A stretch of DNA of 64,000 nucleotides from Buddleja alternifolia (Eukaryota; Streptophyta; Magnoliopsida; Lamiales; Scrophulariaceae). The DNA lies in NCBI GenBank assembly GCA_019426215.1, contig CM033394.1:20232195-20296194 (forward strand), read 5' to 3'. A program made the translations under genes and the position numbers. Every line of letters begins with the position of its first letter. Position 1 is the first letter of the stretch. The notes under the pieces are model-generated. The model was not told where the DNA came from. It did no database searches and worked only from the letters and a program-made list of their open reading frames with translations. This document shows, piece after piece, positions 1 through 10,944 of this stretch.

Positions 1-162
1 TCTGGTTAGGAACTTCTGAAGCCCAGCCTCGGCAACAGAGTCCATCATCTCCGATAGGTCAATTTGGTTATGTTCGTATAAGAACTTCCAGTCCACCAAG
101 AGACCCTCAGTTACCTTGAATACTTTGTCAGTAGAAGTAGCAGGAGATTTCTTGGGTGCCAT
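1..162 (-). CDS. Third ORF of C1 (5' part), unknown function
   Basis: This open frame starts at an ATG whose complement is at 160-162 and runs 54 codons off the window edge. It begins MAPKKS and contains a LLVDWKFLYEHN stretch that aligns with FLVNWDYLVDN of the C3 ORF at 10945, so both are copies of one gene family. It lies about 1.2 kb downstream of the pol end, in the slot of the envelope-like ORF of SIRE elements. No signal peptide or membrane segment is visible in this part. I do not recognise the family. Real coding potential is supported by conservation between C1 and C3. Confidence 0.6.
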   Translation of the reverse strand, partial: MAPKKSPATSTDKVFKVTEGLLVDWKFLYEHNQIDLSEMMDSVAEAGLQKFLTR

Positions 163-1337
163 TTTTGATAAAGAGTGATTGAGAGATTTTTGCTTTTAGA
201 GAGAGAGAGATTTTTGCAGAGAGTTTGAGTAGAAATGGGTTCTTTTCTGCACAAAATTAGTTTTTAGCAACATAGTTTTGAATTTGTGTTTTCTCTCTTT
301 GTTAGGATTTTGACACGTGGAAATCAATTAGATCTCAGCCTTTGAGCAAGATAACTGTGGACGTGAATTTTAAAAGGTAGGCACGGTTACATTTGGTAAC
401 TCCCACATATAATTTTTTTGAAGTCCGAGTAGAGATTTGAAATAAGACGATTCAGAGTTTAACTGTGATACACGCGGGTGTGAAATGTTGACACGTATAC
501 CATCACAAACTGTTTGAGAGCTATCATTTTGAAGAACTATGTAAGTGCCCGCCAATTTTTGATTATTTGGAGCGTGTAGATATGATTTTGCTCTATCAGA
601 AATTTGACGCTCGTCATACTTTATTATTTGCAAGGATGTTTTATATTGACGCTCGACAAATTTGAAATTCTTCCCAAATCCCTTTTTATGCTTGAGCGTT
701 CAAGCACATTGTTTACAATCTTTTGACGCTTGTGTGTAATAATGAAAAGTTTAACATTTATATGTGAAGATGGAATATTTTTCTCACACTGGTTTCGATA
801 AATGACAACATACTGTTGGTGTCAGTGTTTACTTTAGAGTATAATTTTAAAATATTCAGCGTTAGATGTACTCGCCCAGAATACATGGTGAGTGTATTTA
901 CACGTGTACATAAGTTGAACCAACTTTTAAGAAAACAATGAGTACCCTTGGGTTTTCTTGAACAAAAATAGGAGATGTCAAGTCAGCATTAATTGCATTG
1001 ATTGACTAATCCATTAATTTTTGTTTAACGTCGGGTAAGGTACGCTTCATTTGAAATACATTTTACTAAGCGCTTGACTGGGAATAAGCTTAAGCATTTA
1101 GTGTTTTGAAAGTAGCACAGGCGCTAAGAAAGATTTGTGTAATAAGCGTCCGAATGATTTAAGTGTATGGTGCTAAGTGCGTATGACCGATGCAAGGGGA
1201 AACATTTTTGGTCATATTCACTTAAATATAGTTAGTTCTTTTAAGGTTCCCCCTATGTAGGTTCCCCATAAATTACATAAAATAAAATGAATTCCCCCTA
1301 AATTTCATGCCTAACAAAAGTATGATGTTTCGAATGA
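163..1337 (-). other. C1 spacer between pol and third ORF, with purine tracts and G-box
   Basis: No convincing gene is seen here. Directly after the pol stop, three G-rich tracts on the minus strand (1246-1253, 1261-1267, 1291-1299) look like polypurine primer sites, although the 3' LTR does not follow. A CACGTG G-box at 314-319 lies about 150 bp upstream of the third ORF. CT-repeats occupy its presumed 5' UTR (around 197-215). An 87-codon open frame at 370-633 has no recognisable content. Confidence 0.5.
314..319 (-). promoter_or_regulatory. G-box upstream of C1 third ORF
   Basis: A CACGTG core lies 150 bp upstream of the third-ORF ATG. The same core is found at 10771-10776, 170 bp upstream of the C3 copy, so it is conserved between two diverged elements. 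G-boxes bind bZIP and bHLH factors in plants. A role as a subgenomic promoter element is inference. Confidence 0.4.
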
Positions 1338-1765
1338 TTAAGCATTTAGATCAATCATACCTAGTTCACTTCTTAAAGTGAGAAAATGTTGTTCGTTGAG
1401 CGCTTTGGTGAAGATATCTGCCAGTTGCTTTTCTGTACCAATGAAGTGCATGGAGATATCTTTCTTTTGAACGTGGTCACGTAGAAAGTGATAGCGAATG
1501 TCAATGTGTTTGGTTCTAGAGTGAAGAACTGCATTTTGAGTCATTGCTAAGGCGCTTTGATTGTCACAATGGATAGGAGTTGGATCTAAGATTATTCTAT
1601 AGTCTCTAAGTTGTTGCCTCATCCAAAGGATCTGTGCACAACAGCTTCCAGCGGCTACATACTCAGCTTCAGCGGTGGAAGTAGCGATGGACTGTTGCTT
1701 CTTACTATGCCATGAAATTAGTCTATCACCTAGAAATTGACATGTTCCACTAGTACCTTTTCTAT
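1338..1765 (-). pseudogene. C1 RNase H domain (end of pol)
   Basis: The translation contains the copia RNase H end: IHCDNQSALAM, SRTKHIDIRYHFLRD and QLADIFTKAL, which finishes the polyprotein at 1338. It removes the RNA strand during reverse transcription. The frame is open to about 1755 but is offset from the RT frame. The break lies just after the DADFAG motif near 1766, where a few bases appear lost before a RKGTSGT-type segment. Confidence 0.8.
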
Positions 1766-4009
1766 CTATCCTGCAAAATCTGCATCTGAATAACCAATTA
1801 GTTCAAAAGGAGAATCCCTAGGATACCATAAGCCCACATTTTGTGTGCCTTTTAGGTACTTAAGGATCCTTTTAGCAGCAATTAAGTGTGATTCTCTAGG
1901 ATCAGCTTGAAATCGTGCACACATACATACCGAGAACATAATATCAGGTCTACTAGCTGTAAGATAAAGAAGTGATCCAATAATACCTCTATAGTTAGTG
2001 ATATCAATTTTCTTTCCATTATCATCTCTATCTAGCTTAAGCGTTTGGCTCATTGGAATTTTGGAAGGTGATGCATTTTCCATACCAAATTTCTTGATCA
2101 TATCTCTAGTATATTTAGTTTGGTTTATAAATATGCCATTAGGGAGTTGTTTAACTTGTAATCCTAGGAAGAAAGTTAATTCACCCATCATGCTCATTTC
2201 AAATTGATCTTGCATCATTTTCGAAAATTTCTCACATAGGCGCTTATTGGTAGATCCAAATATAATGTCATCAACATAAATTTGAACTAAGAGAATATCT
2301 CCATTATGGGTAATTTTGAATAACGTTGTGTCAACGCTGCCTTTTGAAAAGCCTTTACCTATAAGAAAGATAGAAAGAGTGTCATACCATGCTCTTGGTG
2401 CTTGCTTAAGACCATAAAGTGTCTTGTCCAATTTGTAGACCATACTTTTCCCATGGTTGTTGATGAATCCTGGTGGTTGCTCCACATATACTTCTTCTTG
2501 GAGTTTACCATTCAGAAATGCACTCTTTACGTCCATTTGATACACTGTAAATTTGTTAAATGCTGCAAACGCTAGAAACATTCGAATAGCTTCAAGACGG
2601 GCGACAGGAGCGTATGTCTCATCGAAGTGGATACCCTCTTCTTGACAGTATCCTTGTGCTACAAGTCTGGCTTTGTTTCTAATTACAGTACCATTCTCAT
2701 CCATTTTGTTTCTATAAACCCATCTAGTCCCAATAACTCCTTGGTGAGTTGGCCTTGGTACTAGCGTCCATACCTTATTTCTTTCAAACTGATTTAGCTC
2801 TTCTTGCATGGCTTCAATCCAACTTGGATCGTTAAGCGCTTCATCCACTTTCTTTGGTTCCATTTGAGATAGGAAGCTTGCAAACATGGCCTCATTTATT
2901 GTAGCGGCTCTGGTTCTAACAGGTGCTCCAATATCTCCAATAATTAGTTCTGGTGGATGGTCTCTGAGCCATTTTCTGTCTGGTTGGAATGGGTTAAGAG
3001 ATTGATCTAACGCTTGATTAAGTTGTGCAGGCGCTTGACCAATTCCTTGCATAGGCGCTTCAGTGTTTACAGTTTGAGTTTGCTCTTGATGAACATTCCC
3101 TTCATGATCATCAGCGTTTCTTGCAATATCATCGTTGATATCTTTACGAGTAATCTTAGAATTAGGTACAATGATTTCATTATCTTCATCAATATCACTA
3201 TCATCACACAGATTGATTTGTGACGCTTGTTGAGATAAATCTTCAATTCCTGCATCATTAATATTAACCTTACTCGGTTCTTGGTTAGCATCATCAAACA
3301 CAACATGAATGGATTCTTCAACCTCCGATTTGATCTTATTTAAGATGCAAAAGCTCTTTCCATTTTTGGCGTAGCCTAGAAAGATTCCTTCATCTGCTTT
3401 AGGATCAAATGTCTTTAGGCTTTGGGATCCATTGTCATGAATGAAACATTTTGAACCAAATACATGAAAGTATGAAACATTCGGCTTACGTCCCTTCCAT
3501 AACTCATATGGAGTCTTTTCATGTTGCTTGTTGATCATACACCGGTTCTGAGTGTAGCAAGCAGTGTTGATAGCTTCGGCCCAAAACCTTTGAGGCAGCT
3601 TAGACTCGGCTAACATAGTCCTAGCGGCTTCTTTAAGCGTTCTGTTCCGTCGCTCGGCAACTCCATTTTGTTGAGGTGTTGTAGGCGCTGAATACTCATG
3701 AAGTATTCCAAAGTCTTTACAAAATTTCTCAACAATATGGTTAGTAAATTCAGTTCCTCTATCACTTCTAATTCTTGTCACTTTTAGATCTTTTGAGTTT
3801 TGTAGTTGACGAATTAGAGAGGTGAACTTGGCACTAGTTTCATCTTTAGATGCTAAAAATTCTACCCATGTATAGCGTGAGAAATCATCAACTATTACTA
3901 GTGAATACTTTTTACCGCTAACGCTCATGATTTGAATAGGACCAAACAAATCTAAATACAGTAATTCAAGTATTCTAGATGTGGATAGATAAAGCTTCTT
4001 CTTAAAAGA
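1766..4009 (-). pseudogene. C1 integrase core and reverse transcriptase
   Basis: The long open frame starts with the integrase catalytic region (LDLFGP at about 3955), followed by RSDRGTEF and [14 protein letters not shown], the copia DDE core. After a variable acidic linker (roughly residues 210-350) comes [46 protein letters not shown] and the catalytic YVDDIIFGS. It ends in GYSDADFAG of RNase H. It is in the same frame as the upstream protease/pre-integrase block and is separated from it only by a TAA at about 4010. All catalytic motifs I checked are present, so loss of function comes from the stop and the downstream frame break. Confidence 0.9.
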
Positions 4010-4590
4010 TTATTTAACTTGCTTATCCATTTGACAAGCATCACATAAGCGATCTTTATTAAAGGAACCTCTAGGTAATCCCTTTACAAGATTTAGCGAT
4101 ATTAATTGAGAGATTGCCTGAAAATTGAGGTGATTCATTTTTCTATGCCATAACCAACCCAATTCATTTTGATTCTTAGCTACGAAACATGTAGAGTTGT
4201 TATCTACTGTTGAATCCCAATCTACTAAGTATACATTGTTTGTTCTTCTTCCTTTTAATTTAGTAGATCCTGTCTTAACATCGATTATCTCGCACAAGTC
4301 ACTAGAAAATTTAATTTCAAAGCCTTTATCACAAAATTGACTTATGCTTAGGAGATTATGTTTAAGACCCTCAACATAGTATACATCATTGATCATGATG
4401 TTCCCCCTATGCATGATACCTATACCTTTAGTTTTACCTTTAGAATTATCACCGAATATAACTTGAGGACCATTGGTTGCACGATAGTTGATCAAGAGAT
4501 CCTTTGATCCAGTCATATGTCTCGACGACCCACTATCTATGTACCAAATTGAGGTATCGGTGTTGGCTCTAGGTACCTGCTTTCAAAGGG
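4010..4590 (-). pseudogene. C1 protease and GAG-pre-integrase domain
   Basis: Just upstream of the 4516 methionine the same frame reads WYIDSGSSRHMTG, the copia aspartic protease active site (DSG). It continues to NLLSISQFCDKG and then the GAG-pre-integrase zinc region (LWHRKMNHLN, then CDACQMDKQ). A TGA near 4578 separates it from gag and a TAA at about 4010 from integrase; both are nonsense changes in an otherwise continuous polyprotein. Confidence 0.85.
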
Positions 4591-5985
4591 CAATTCTAAT
4601 TCTTCTTAGGTACCCATTTTGTTTTGGGTCCTTCTTTGTTTGTAACGTTAGTCTGAATTAGAATCTTCGGAACCCACATTTGCCTTGTCTTCATTTTGGG
4701 AAGATTGGCCTTTTTGGTTTTCGGTTTGTGTTATGTGTGCTCTTTAGGTGTATGGTAATATCCTTGATAATAGCAATAATTACAATCATAATCATGGTTA
4801 TCATAGTGTCGATAATATGATCTAGATCTTTGCGGATATTGACATTGGTATTTCCTTGATATTGGCTTAGGATGCACTTTTGGTGCTAGACGCTTAGCGT
4901 TTGATTTACTTGTAGAAGGTTTTTCCTTAGCCCTTCGAGCGCTTGGATATACTTTCTTTTGTAGATCATTTACTTTGGTCTTTCTTTTGACTGAGCCAGT
5001 GTTACCTTTTTCATTTGATCTCATACCAATATTCTGAGTCTCATTCAGCGTTTGTCTGTTTGAGCTTTCTTCAACAAAGGTTACACCTTTTCCTCTGTTG
5101 GTTGATATAACCACAGACGCTTTGGTTTTGTGACCATATTTATCACAACCTAAACCGGTCTTTTCACCAAATGCTCTGGTTACTTCAGTCACATTATCTA
5201 GCGTTCTAGAAGCTTTTGATAATGATGAGATAAGCTGCTCTGATTTAACAAGTTTAGCGATCAATTCAGCTTCTCTCTTGACTATTATATCAATATCACC
5301 TTTTAATTGAATAATTTCACTCTCAAGCGATTGGTTCTTCTCAATGCACTGTTGCTGAATTTGCAACTCTGCTTTGAGCGTCACTTTGTCGCTCTTGAGC
5401 GCTGAGATGATGTAAAGGTGATTTTGAAATATTTTTGCGGCTTCTTGAGAATCATTATAATATTCTTTTACTTTGTCAAGTAATTCATCATAAGAAATGG
5501 GATGACATAATTCAGTGGTTACCTCAGATAGCGAATCGTCAGACTCTTCATCATCTCTTGCCATAAGACAAATGAATGCTGAGTCGCTTGAAGGCTCATC
5601 ATCACTGCTTTCATCTGATGATTCCAAGTCCTTTTCAGGAGTGTAAAATGGTTCTGATTCTGCTAGCAATCCTTGTTGCCTTAGATTATTCCTGAATTGA
5701 CTTCTGTGTGCTTGGACTTGCTTTGTAGGTTTAGACACATTCGGATATGAGCAATTAACTTGGAAATGCCCTAGTTTCCTGCAATTATAACAAAGATTTG
5801 TTTTCATCTTTTGTTCATTTGTTAATCTTGCAAATCGTGGTTTTGGAACCACTGGTGCTGAGAGGTCTTGCTGAGAAGACGCTTGATGCTGAATTGGCAC
5901 TGGAGAGGAAGGTGCAGGATAGTGAGGCGTTTGATATTGTTGTAGATTTTGAACAGGCGCTTGATATGAATTTTGTCCTGGATGT
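4591..5985 (-). pseudogene. C1 gag C-terminal half: zinc knuckle and coiled-coil tail
   Basis: The frame is open from the solo-LTR junction at 5985 to about 4731. It begins in a Gln/Pro/Tyr-rich stretch, then has the CCHC knuckle CYNCRKLGHFQVNC, a Ser/Asp/Glu-rich segment (ESSDESSDDEPSSDS), and a heptad-like helix near residues 150-235 (SLESEIIQLKGDIDIIV). A basic segment (KRKTKVNDLQKK, RRAKEKPSTSKS) and a Tyr/His-rich end follow. The zinc knuckle binds element RNA. The long coiled-coil extension is typical of SIRE-like Gag. The part at 4591-4730 up to the protease has frame damage. Confidence 0.75.
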
Positions 5986-7842
5986 TGATAGGGTGTGAAT
6001 TTACATGTTTTAGAGCCTCATATTTATTGGATTTATATTGGTTTATGCATGATTTATACCACATTTGCGTTTAATTTGTGTGCTTATCGAGTAAAGGTGA
6101 AAAATCACTACAATATAGGAATAACGCACGCAAATACAGAATTTATGAATATTTCGAGTTCGAATTTGAGGACGTCTCCTTCAACAAAGTTGTTTATCTC
6201 TGTGTTAGCTTCACTTGACAACTTGAATTATCCAAATCGGAGGTCTGTGGAGAGAGTTATGAAGGAAATACAATTGTTGCGCCGAACAGAGTAGTACACG
6301 TGCCAGGATACGCCCCAGCGCCCTCCTAGTCATGCCTAGGCGTGGATAGTCCAAATGTTACTCCTTTTCAGCCTAAATTCCAGCATTATATGATGGGTAA
6401 GAATCACTTTTGGCCATAATTCATCACATGTGTTGAGGGGTTGTCATAAGTGTGTTTTTTGGTAGATTTACTTTATGGGCACCAAATCAGAAACAACCTC
6501 CATGTTGAAACATAATTTAGGTATACTTAGCGACCGAATTGGACAAAATGTACTTGTGGAAAGTTGTAGATCTATGTTTTATCTGCACATGGGGACTTGA
6601 ATCATCCAATGTGGAGATCTGTGGAGAATTTTATGAGGAAAATACTAAGACTGCGCTGGAAAGCAAGAAAATGGCAGCATGCATGTGTTTTGTTGAAGTT
6701 TTCACATGGTTATGCTTGGAGGAATTCTTAAGGGCCGAAAGTTCAGCATTTTTTAGCTGGTTGGAATCTTACAAGCCATACTTTAAGCATCACCTTAGGT
6801 GGAATTCTCATTGGGGAACTTTAATGGGAATTCTTAATGCATACTTTAGTGGAATTTTGGCTATAAAAGGAGGGGGAACCCATACTCTTCATGATTCACT
6901 ATCAATTTCAGATTCTTGGAGGAGAGGGGGGCAGCCCCTAATCTAATTTCTCCACCATTCATCACCATTCTTCATCACTCTTGGAGGGGAAAACTAAAGG
7001 AAGGAAAAGAGCTTGGGGATTGAAGGCTCAACTTCAAGATCCATCATCATTCACCATTTAGAGAGTTTTTAAGAGCTTTTCATTTCATTTATGTCTATGA
7101 ATATTCCTCTTATGTCTTTTATGCTTTCAATTATGAACTAAATTCGTAAGACTAGGGCCATGTAAGGCCAAATTGTGATATATGCTTACAATAGATGATT
7201 GTTGAGGTTGTTTTTATATTGTTATGTGATGTGAACTGTGTTTTTATCTATCTTGCATATACTTGATCACTATATGTTAGAATCTTATGCCTAGGTTAAT
7301 ATTTCGGGAGAAAATTGACTTAGGGTGCAAGAAATTCACATCATGACCCGCAACTAATGAGGAATTGCCCTAGACATAGGTAAAGATTCCCGGGTGAAGT
7401 CGTTCGATTCAAAACGAGTGAACTCTAGTACATTAATGCATGTTTAGTGGTTCGATTTCCGGATAGGGATATTTGGGAAATCACGATCTAAGTATAGGAG
7501 TTTATACGCGAGACATCGGTCATTCTCTACCTTAGGAGTTTTCACCATAACAATATAAGAGTAATTCTACAACAAGAGCCTTTATAAGTATATTTGATCA
7601 ATTTGGACCTAGCATGTGCCTTAGTCTCCCTTTATAATTGGTTTTAATTCATTTGCATAACCTTGTTCTTATTGTACACGTTTTTACATTTAAGTTACTT
7701 TTATTGTAGTTTTTTTTTTGTATAAAATCATAAACTAGAATTCAAGTCTCCGTGGTTCGACAACCCAGACTTTTCGTCCACACTTATTACTACACACGAC
7801 TAGTGCACTTGCTATCATAGCACGTTAGCTTTTAGCGTGTCA
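5986..7842 (+). mobile_element. Solo LTR of G1-family Ty3/gypsy
   Basis: The segment begins TGATAGGG and ends GCGTGTCA, the reverse-complement ends of the G1 LTRs, and is similar to them throughout. It is flanked by a perfect 5-bp duplication GATGT (5981-5985 and 7843-7847). No internal sequence is present, so this is a solo LTR left by unequal recombination. It is more diverged than the two G1 LTRs are from each other, so it is an older insertion. It lies in the gag frame of C1 between the capsid-like part and the zinc knuckle. The ORF at 6539-6946 is LTR sequence, not a gene. Confidence 0.93.
6861..6870 (+). promoter_or_regulatory. TATA box of solo LTR
   Basis: CTATAAAAGG lies in a conserved block that is also present in both G1 LTRs. 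It is a strong plant TATA box, so this solo LTR could still start transcripts antisense to C1. Confidence 0.65.
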
Positions 7843-8663
7843 GATGTTTAGGACTGTTTCCTTTCTTCTCATATTTCAAGAACTTTCTGAATTTGTTTAG
7901 AAGCGCTAGTTCTTCTTCCTCATTTATATCTGAAGCCTTTCCTTTACTACTGGATTTTCCTTTGCGCTCCAGATTCAATTACTGGACTGCTCACTGCATC
8001 ACTGGCCGTATTCAACTCAAATTCAAATGCCTTGTGTTCTGAAAATGCATCTTCTGGAGTTAGACTATCCAGATTGTTTGATTCTCTCATTGCAGTTGTT
8101 TTCATAAGGAATCTACTCGGGAGACTTCTGAAGATTTTGACGACCATTTCCCGATTTTGTAGTTCCATGCCCAAAGATGTTAATTCTGTGACAAGAGCTG
8201 TAAATCTCATGTCTAATTGTTCTAATGTCTCATTGGATAACATCTTGAAGCCGTTGAATTTTTCTTTGGCAATTGATAATTTGTTTTCCTTGATTTGTGC
8301 TGAGCCACCACAAATAGTAGCCAACTTATCCCAAATTTCTTTAGTTGTATTGCATGATTTGACTTTGTTGAATAAGTTGTCATTGTCACCAATGGTTGTG
8401 TATAACGCATTCCGACCGACATTGTCTAGATTGGCTCGTCGACGCTCATCGGTGGACCATTCTTGTTTGGGCTTCACCACATAACCGTCAGGTGTTTCTT
8501 CTGTGGCTTCGAGCGCTCTAGTGATAACTTTGTATATTTTGATTGGCCCATCTGAAATGATATCACACATTTCATCATCACATGAACACAAATAAGTAAA
8601 CGCTTTGACCTTCCATGAATCATAATTTGACTCGGTCAACTTAGGAACTTTAGAGAATGCCAT
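7843..8663 (-). pseudogene. C1 gag N-terminal half (UBN2-type)
   Basis: The frame starts at the ATG complement at 8661-8663 with MAFSKVPKLTESNYDSWK, followed by AKEIWDKL-type and EKFNGFKM-type motifs of copia Gag (DUF4219/UBN2 family), the nucleocapsid structural protein. At about 7947 the frame is lost by a short deletion. The related copy C2 keeps the missing segment (FVASIKGKSG at about 21660). After the deletion the reading continues in another frame (EEEELALLNKFRKFLK) up to the solo LTR at 7842. Confidence 0.88.
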
Positions 8664-8788
8664 GAAAAATTTAAAGTAATTTTAAAGCGACCATTTTTAT
8701 TTTTTATTTTTTTTAAAAAAAATGGATCTGAATAAGCAGTTACGCTTGGAAACGCTTAGGTTTCAACTTCAACCGCTCTGATACCACT
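8664..8788 (-). promoter_or_regulatory. C1 leader and primer binding site
   Basis: The minus strand reads TGGTATCAGAGCGG at 8773-8786, complementary to the 3' end of plant initiator-Met tRNA, two bases inside the LTR end. The 110 bases up to the gag ATG form a very short leader with an A/T run at 8700-8720. Confidence 0.9.
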
Positions 8789-10619
8789 TGTTGGTCCTAA
8801 GTGGTATATGTTAAGGGTCTAGAAGGAGGGGGGTTGAAAAGACCCTGAAGTCTTTTTCGACTTCTAAAAAATTCGTATCACTTTGAAGTATTTGAACGCT
8901 CGGAAAGCTTTGAGCGTTGGGTGCGGCGCTTGAGAGATAATGACTTAAGTGCTAGTTTCAGGCGCTTGGGAAAAATTAACTTAGACTTGGTGATTTCAAC
9001 GCTTACCAAAGTAGGGCAGAGTTTAGTCACTAACTCAGGGTTAGCACAGCGGAAGTATTTTATAGCTTAGCATTCGATTTGTTAATTAAAAGTAGTCGCT
9101 TAGTTGTTTTAAAACTTTATCAAAGTATATGCAATATGAATAGTAAAGCAATAAAACAGTAAATAGTTAAAGCAGTAAATGACACAGGATATTTATAAGG
9201 TTCACTGGGTGATGTAATCCCAGCTACGTCCTTCTTCTCCTTTTATCAGGGAGGTTTTCCACTATGATGATTATCGAAGAGTCACACAGAGACTTCTACA
9301 AAATAGAGGGAGATTGGATATGATCTCGGAACTCCTTGGTCACACAGATTTCAGCTCCACTAAAGACCTTCTATCCCCTTGCTTCTTTCACTCAGAAATG
9401 GTGCAAGTTACGCTTGATCTCAGAACTCCTTAGTCACACAGATTTCAGCTCCAATAGAGATCTTCTTCCACAAGCTTCTTTTACACAAAAATATTACTTG
9501 TAAGTCAACAAGCTTTCTCACTCAGATGAAAGGTGTTGATGGTTTTGGTCACGGGTTTGTTTGTTTTTGGAAAGTTCAAACAACTTGGAGATATCTCAAT
9601 AGTAGTGTAGGTTCTTCTTAAAAAGAGGTTTGAAATATGGGTGACTGTCTAGGAATGTATTTGAGAAGCTTAAAGGATTTCGGCTCTGGAGTTTATAAGC
9701 TTTTTCTCTCAAATAAATTCAGCAAAGTTTTGGACCCTTTTCTTGTTTTTACGTCCAGATGTTTATCTATATGTATTACTCTTTGTCACTTTTGCTGAAA
9801 AGGTTATTTATAGATTGTTTTGAGATTTTGTCCGTTGGACACGGTTGGAATCTCGTTTCCCTAAACATTCCATGAGTTCTGACAATCCTAACTTTGGGTA
9901 TATTTAATTGGTTAGGCATGGTCTTGGTTTCATAAATCTGACAGTCTCGGTCAAAGATATGGCTTGCCCATAAGTTGTAGTGCTTATATTTTAATAGCAC
10001 TTATCCGACTTTTGATGCATCTTGTCTTATTTCCGTTTGGGAATAATTTCCATTGATTCATACATCTTTGATAACTTGGATTTGAATCTTCAGGTTACGC
10101 TTGGAGAACTAGACGCTTGAGCCTTTGGAGTTTAGGCTTTTTGAAAGTAGCCTTCTTTGTTAATCAGACGCTTGAGAAAGGTCACAATCTTTGCCCGATT
10201 TTTAGACGCTTGACCTTTCACTTTATCTTTGATAGACTCACTCAGAATTCTATCATTGACTTAGTGTTAAGTACTTGGTCTAAGGTCCATAACAAATCTT
10301 GAGCGCTGAGTTCGTAACCTGGGATAGTCTTTTATCGTTTGACGGACGCTTGAGACTAATCTTTATCTTTACTATTCCTTCAGATGCTTGATCTTCAACT
10401 TCATCACTTGGTAGACTCACACAGAATTCTTCTAGTGATTTAGTATCACATTCTTAGTATAAACTCTATAAAGATAAAAATACAAGCCTAGTATAAAAAC
10501 ACGAGCTTTCAGGCGCTTATACATTTGTTCTACGAAAGCTTTTATACTTTACATTTCTTGGTGTCTAACATGGAATCCTAATTGTCATCATCAAAACATC
10601 TAACATGAAATTCCTAACA
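8789..10619 (-). repeat. C1 5' LTR
   Basis: On the minus strand it starts TGTTAGGAATTTCATG and ends GGACCAACA. A TATAAATA box is at 9805-9812, about 0.8 kb from its 5' end. A G-run (8827-8832) near the 3' end is shared with C2, C3 and C4. A roughly 90-bp segment is tandemly duplicated at about 9319-9410 and 9414-9502; the other family LTRs have one copy. CGCTT/AAGCG words are frequent. ORFs predicted here (9776-10000, 10117-10302) have no coding support. Confidence 0.9.
9805..9812 (-). promoter_or_regulatory. TATA box of C1 5' LTR
   Basis: The minus strand reads TATAAATA. The same box is at 25830-25837 in the C2 LTR and appears as a mutated TACAAATA at 29328-29335 in C4, so this is the likely genomic-RNA promoter of the family. 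Confidence 0.65.
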
Positions 10620-10770
10620 AAACGTCTTTCAATTAAATGGGTAACTGCGGATCCCAAAAATTCTCTATTTTGTAACAGTTAACCTATTTTCTCGGCACTA
10701 TTTGACATCCGCACCTTCGAATAAACGGTTCAGATTTAAATCTTTTCAAATTTCGAAATAAATGATTCAA

Positions 10771-10823
10771 CACGTGGCAAAATTTAAGCCATTCAGAAGT
10801 TACTTTTTTTGCCTCTATATAAA
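10771..10823 (+). promoter_or_regulatory. Putative internal promoter for C3 third ORF
   Basis: A G-box CACGTG (10771-10776) is followed 38 bp later by a TATA box CTATATAAAC (10814-10823). The ORF ATG lies 122 bp further on, in a good plant context (AACAATGGC). The spacing fits an RNA polymerase II promoter with a 5' UTR of about 100 nt. If real, the third ORF is made from its own mRNA and not from the genomic RNA. Confidence 0.55.
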
Positions 10824-10944
10824 CTCTTCAAGATTTTTACAGTCAGACTTTATCACTTCCAAAAACTCCCTCTACTGTAAAATCTTCATCTCTTTCGAGG
10901 CAAAAACTTCTCTTATACCTTCAAAGAGCTTCAAATTTTCAACA

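Larger units (their letters stand above)
1..10619 (-). mobile_element. C1: SIRE-like Ty1/copia element, 3' end beyond window
   Basis: On the minus strand the order is 5' LTR (8789-10619), Met-tRNA primer site, gag, protease, integrase, RT, RNase H, a 1.2-kb spacer and a third ORF that runs off the left edge. Protease-integrase-RT order defines Ty1/copia. The long gag with a coiled-coil tail plus an extra 3' ORF suggests the SIRE/Maximus lineage, which is inference. Lesions are few: a short gag deletion, in-frame stops near 4578 and 4010, a frame break near 1766, and the solo LTR at 5986-7842. The element lies inside a plus-strand relative (C3), whose sequence resumes at 10620. Its 3' LTR is not in the window, so neither age nor TSD can be judged. 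Confidence 0.88.

Noticed and set aside
370..633. 87-codon ORF in the C1 spacer
   Set aside because: No motif and no counterpart seen in C3; likely chance.
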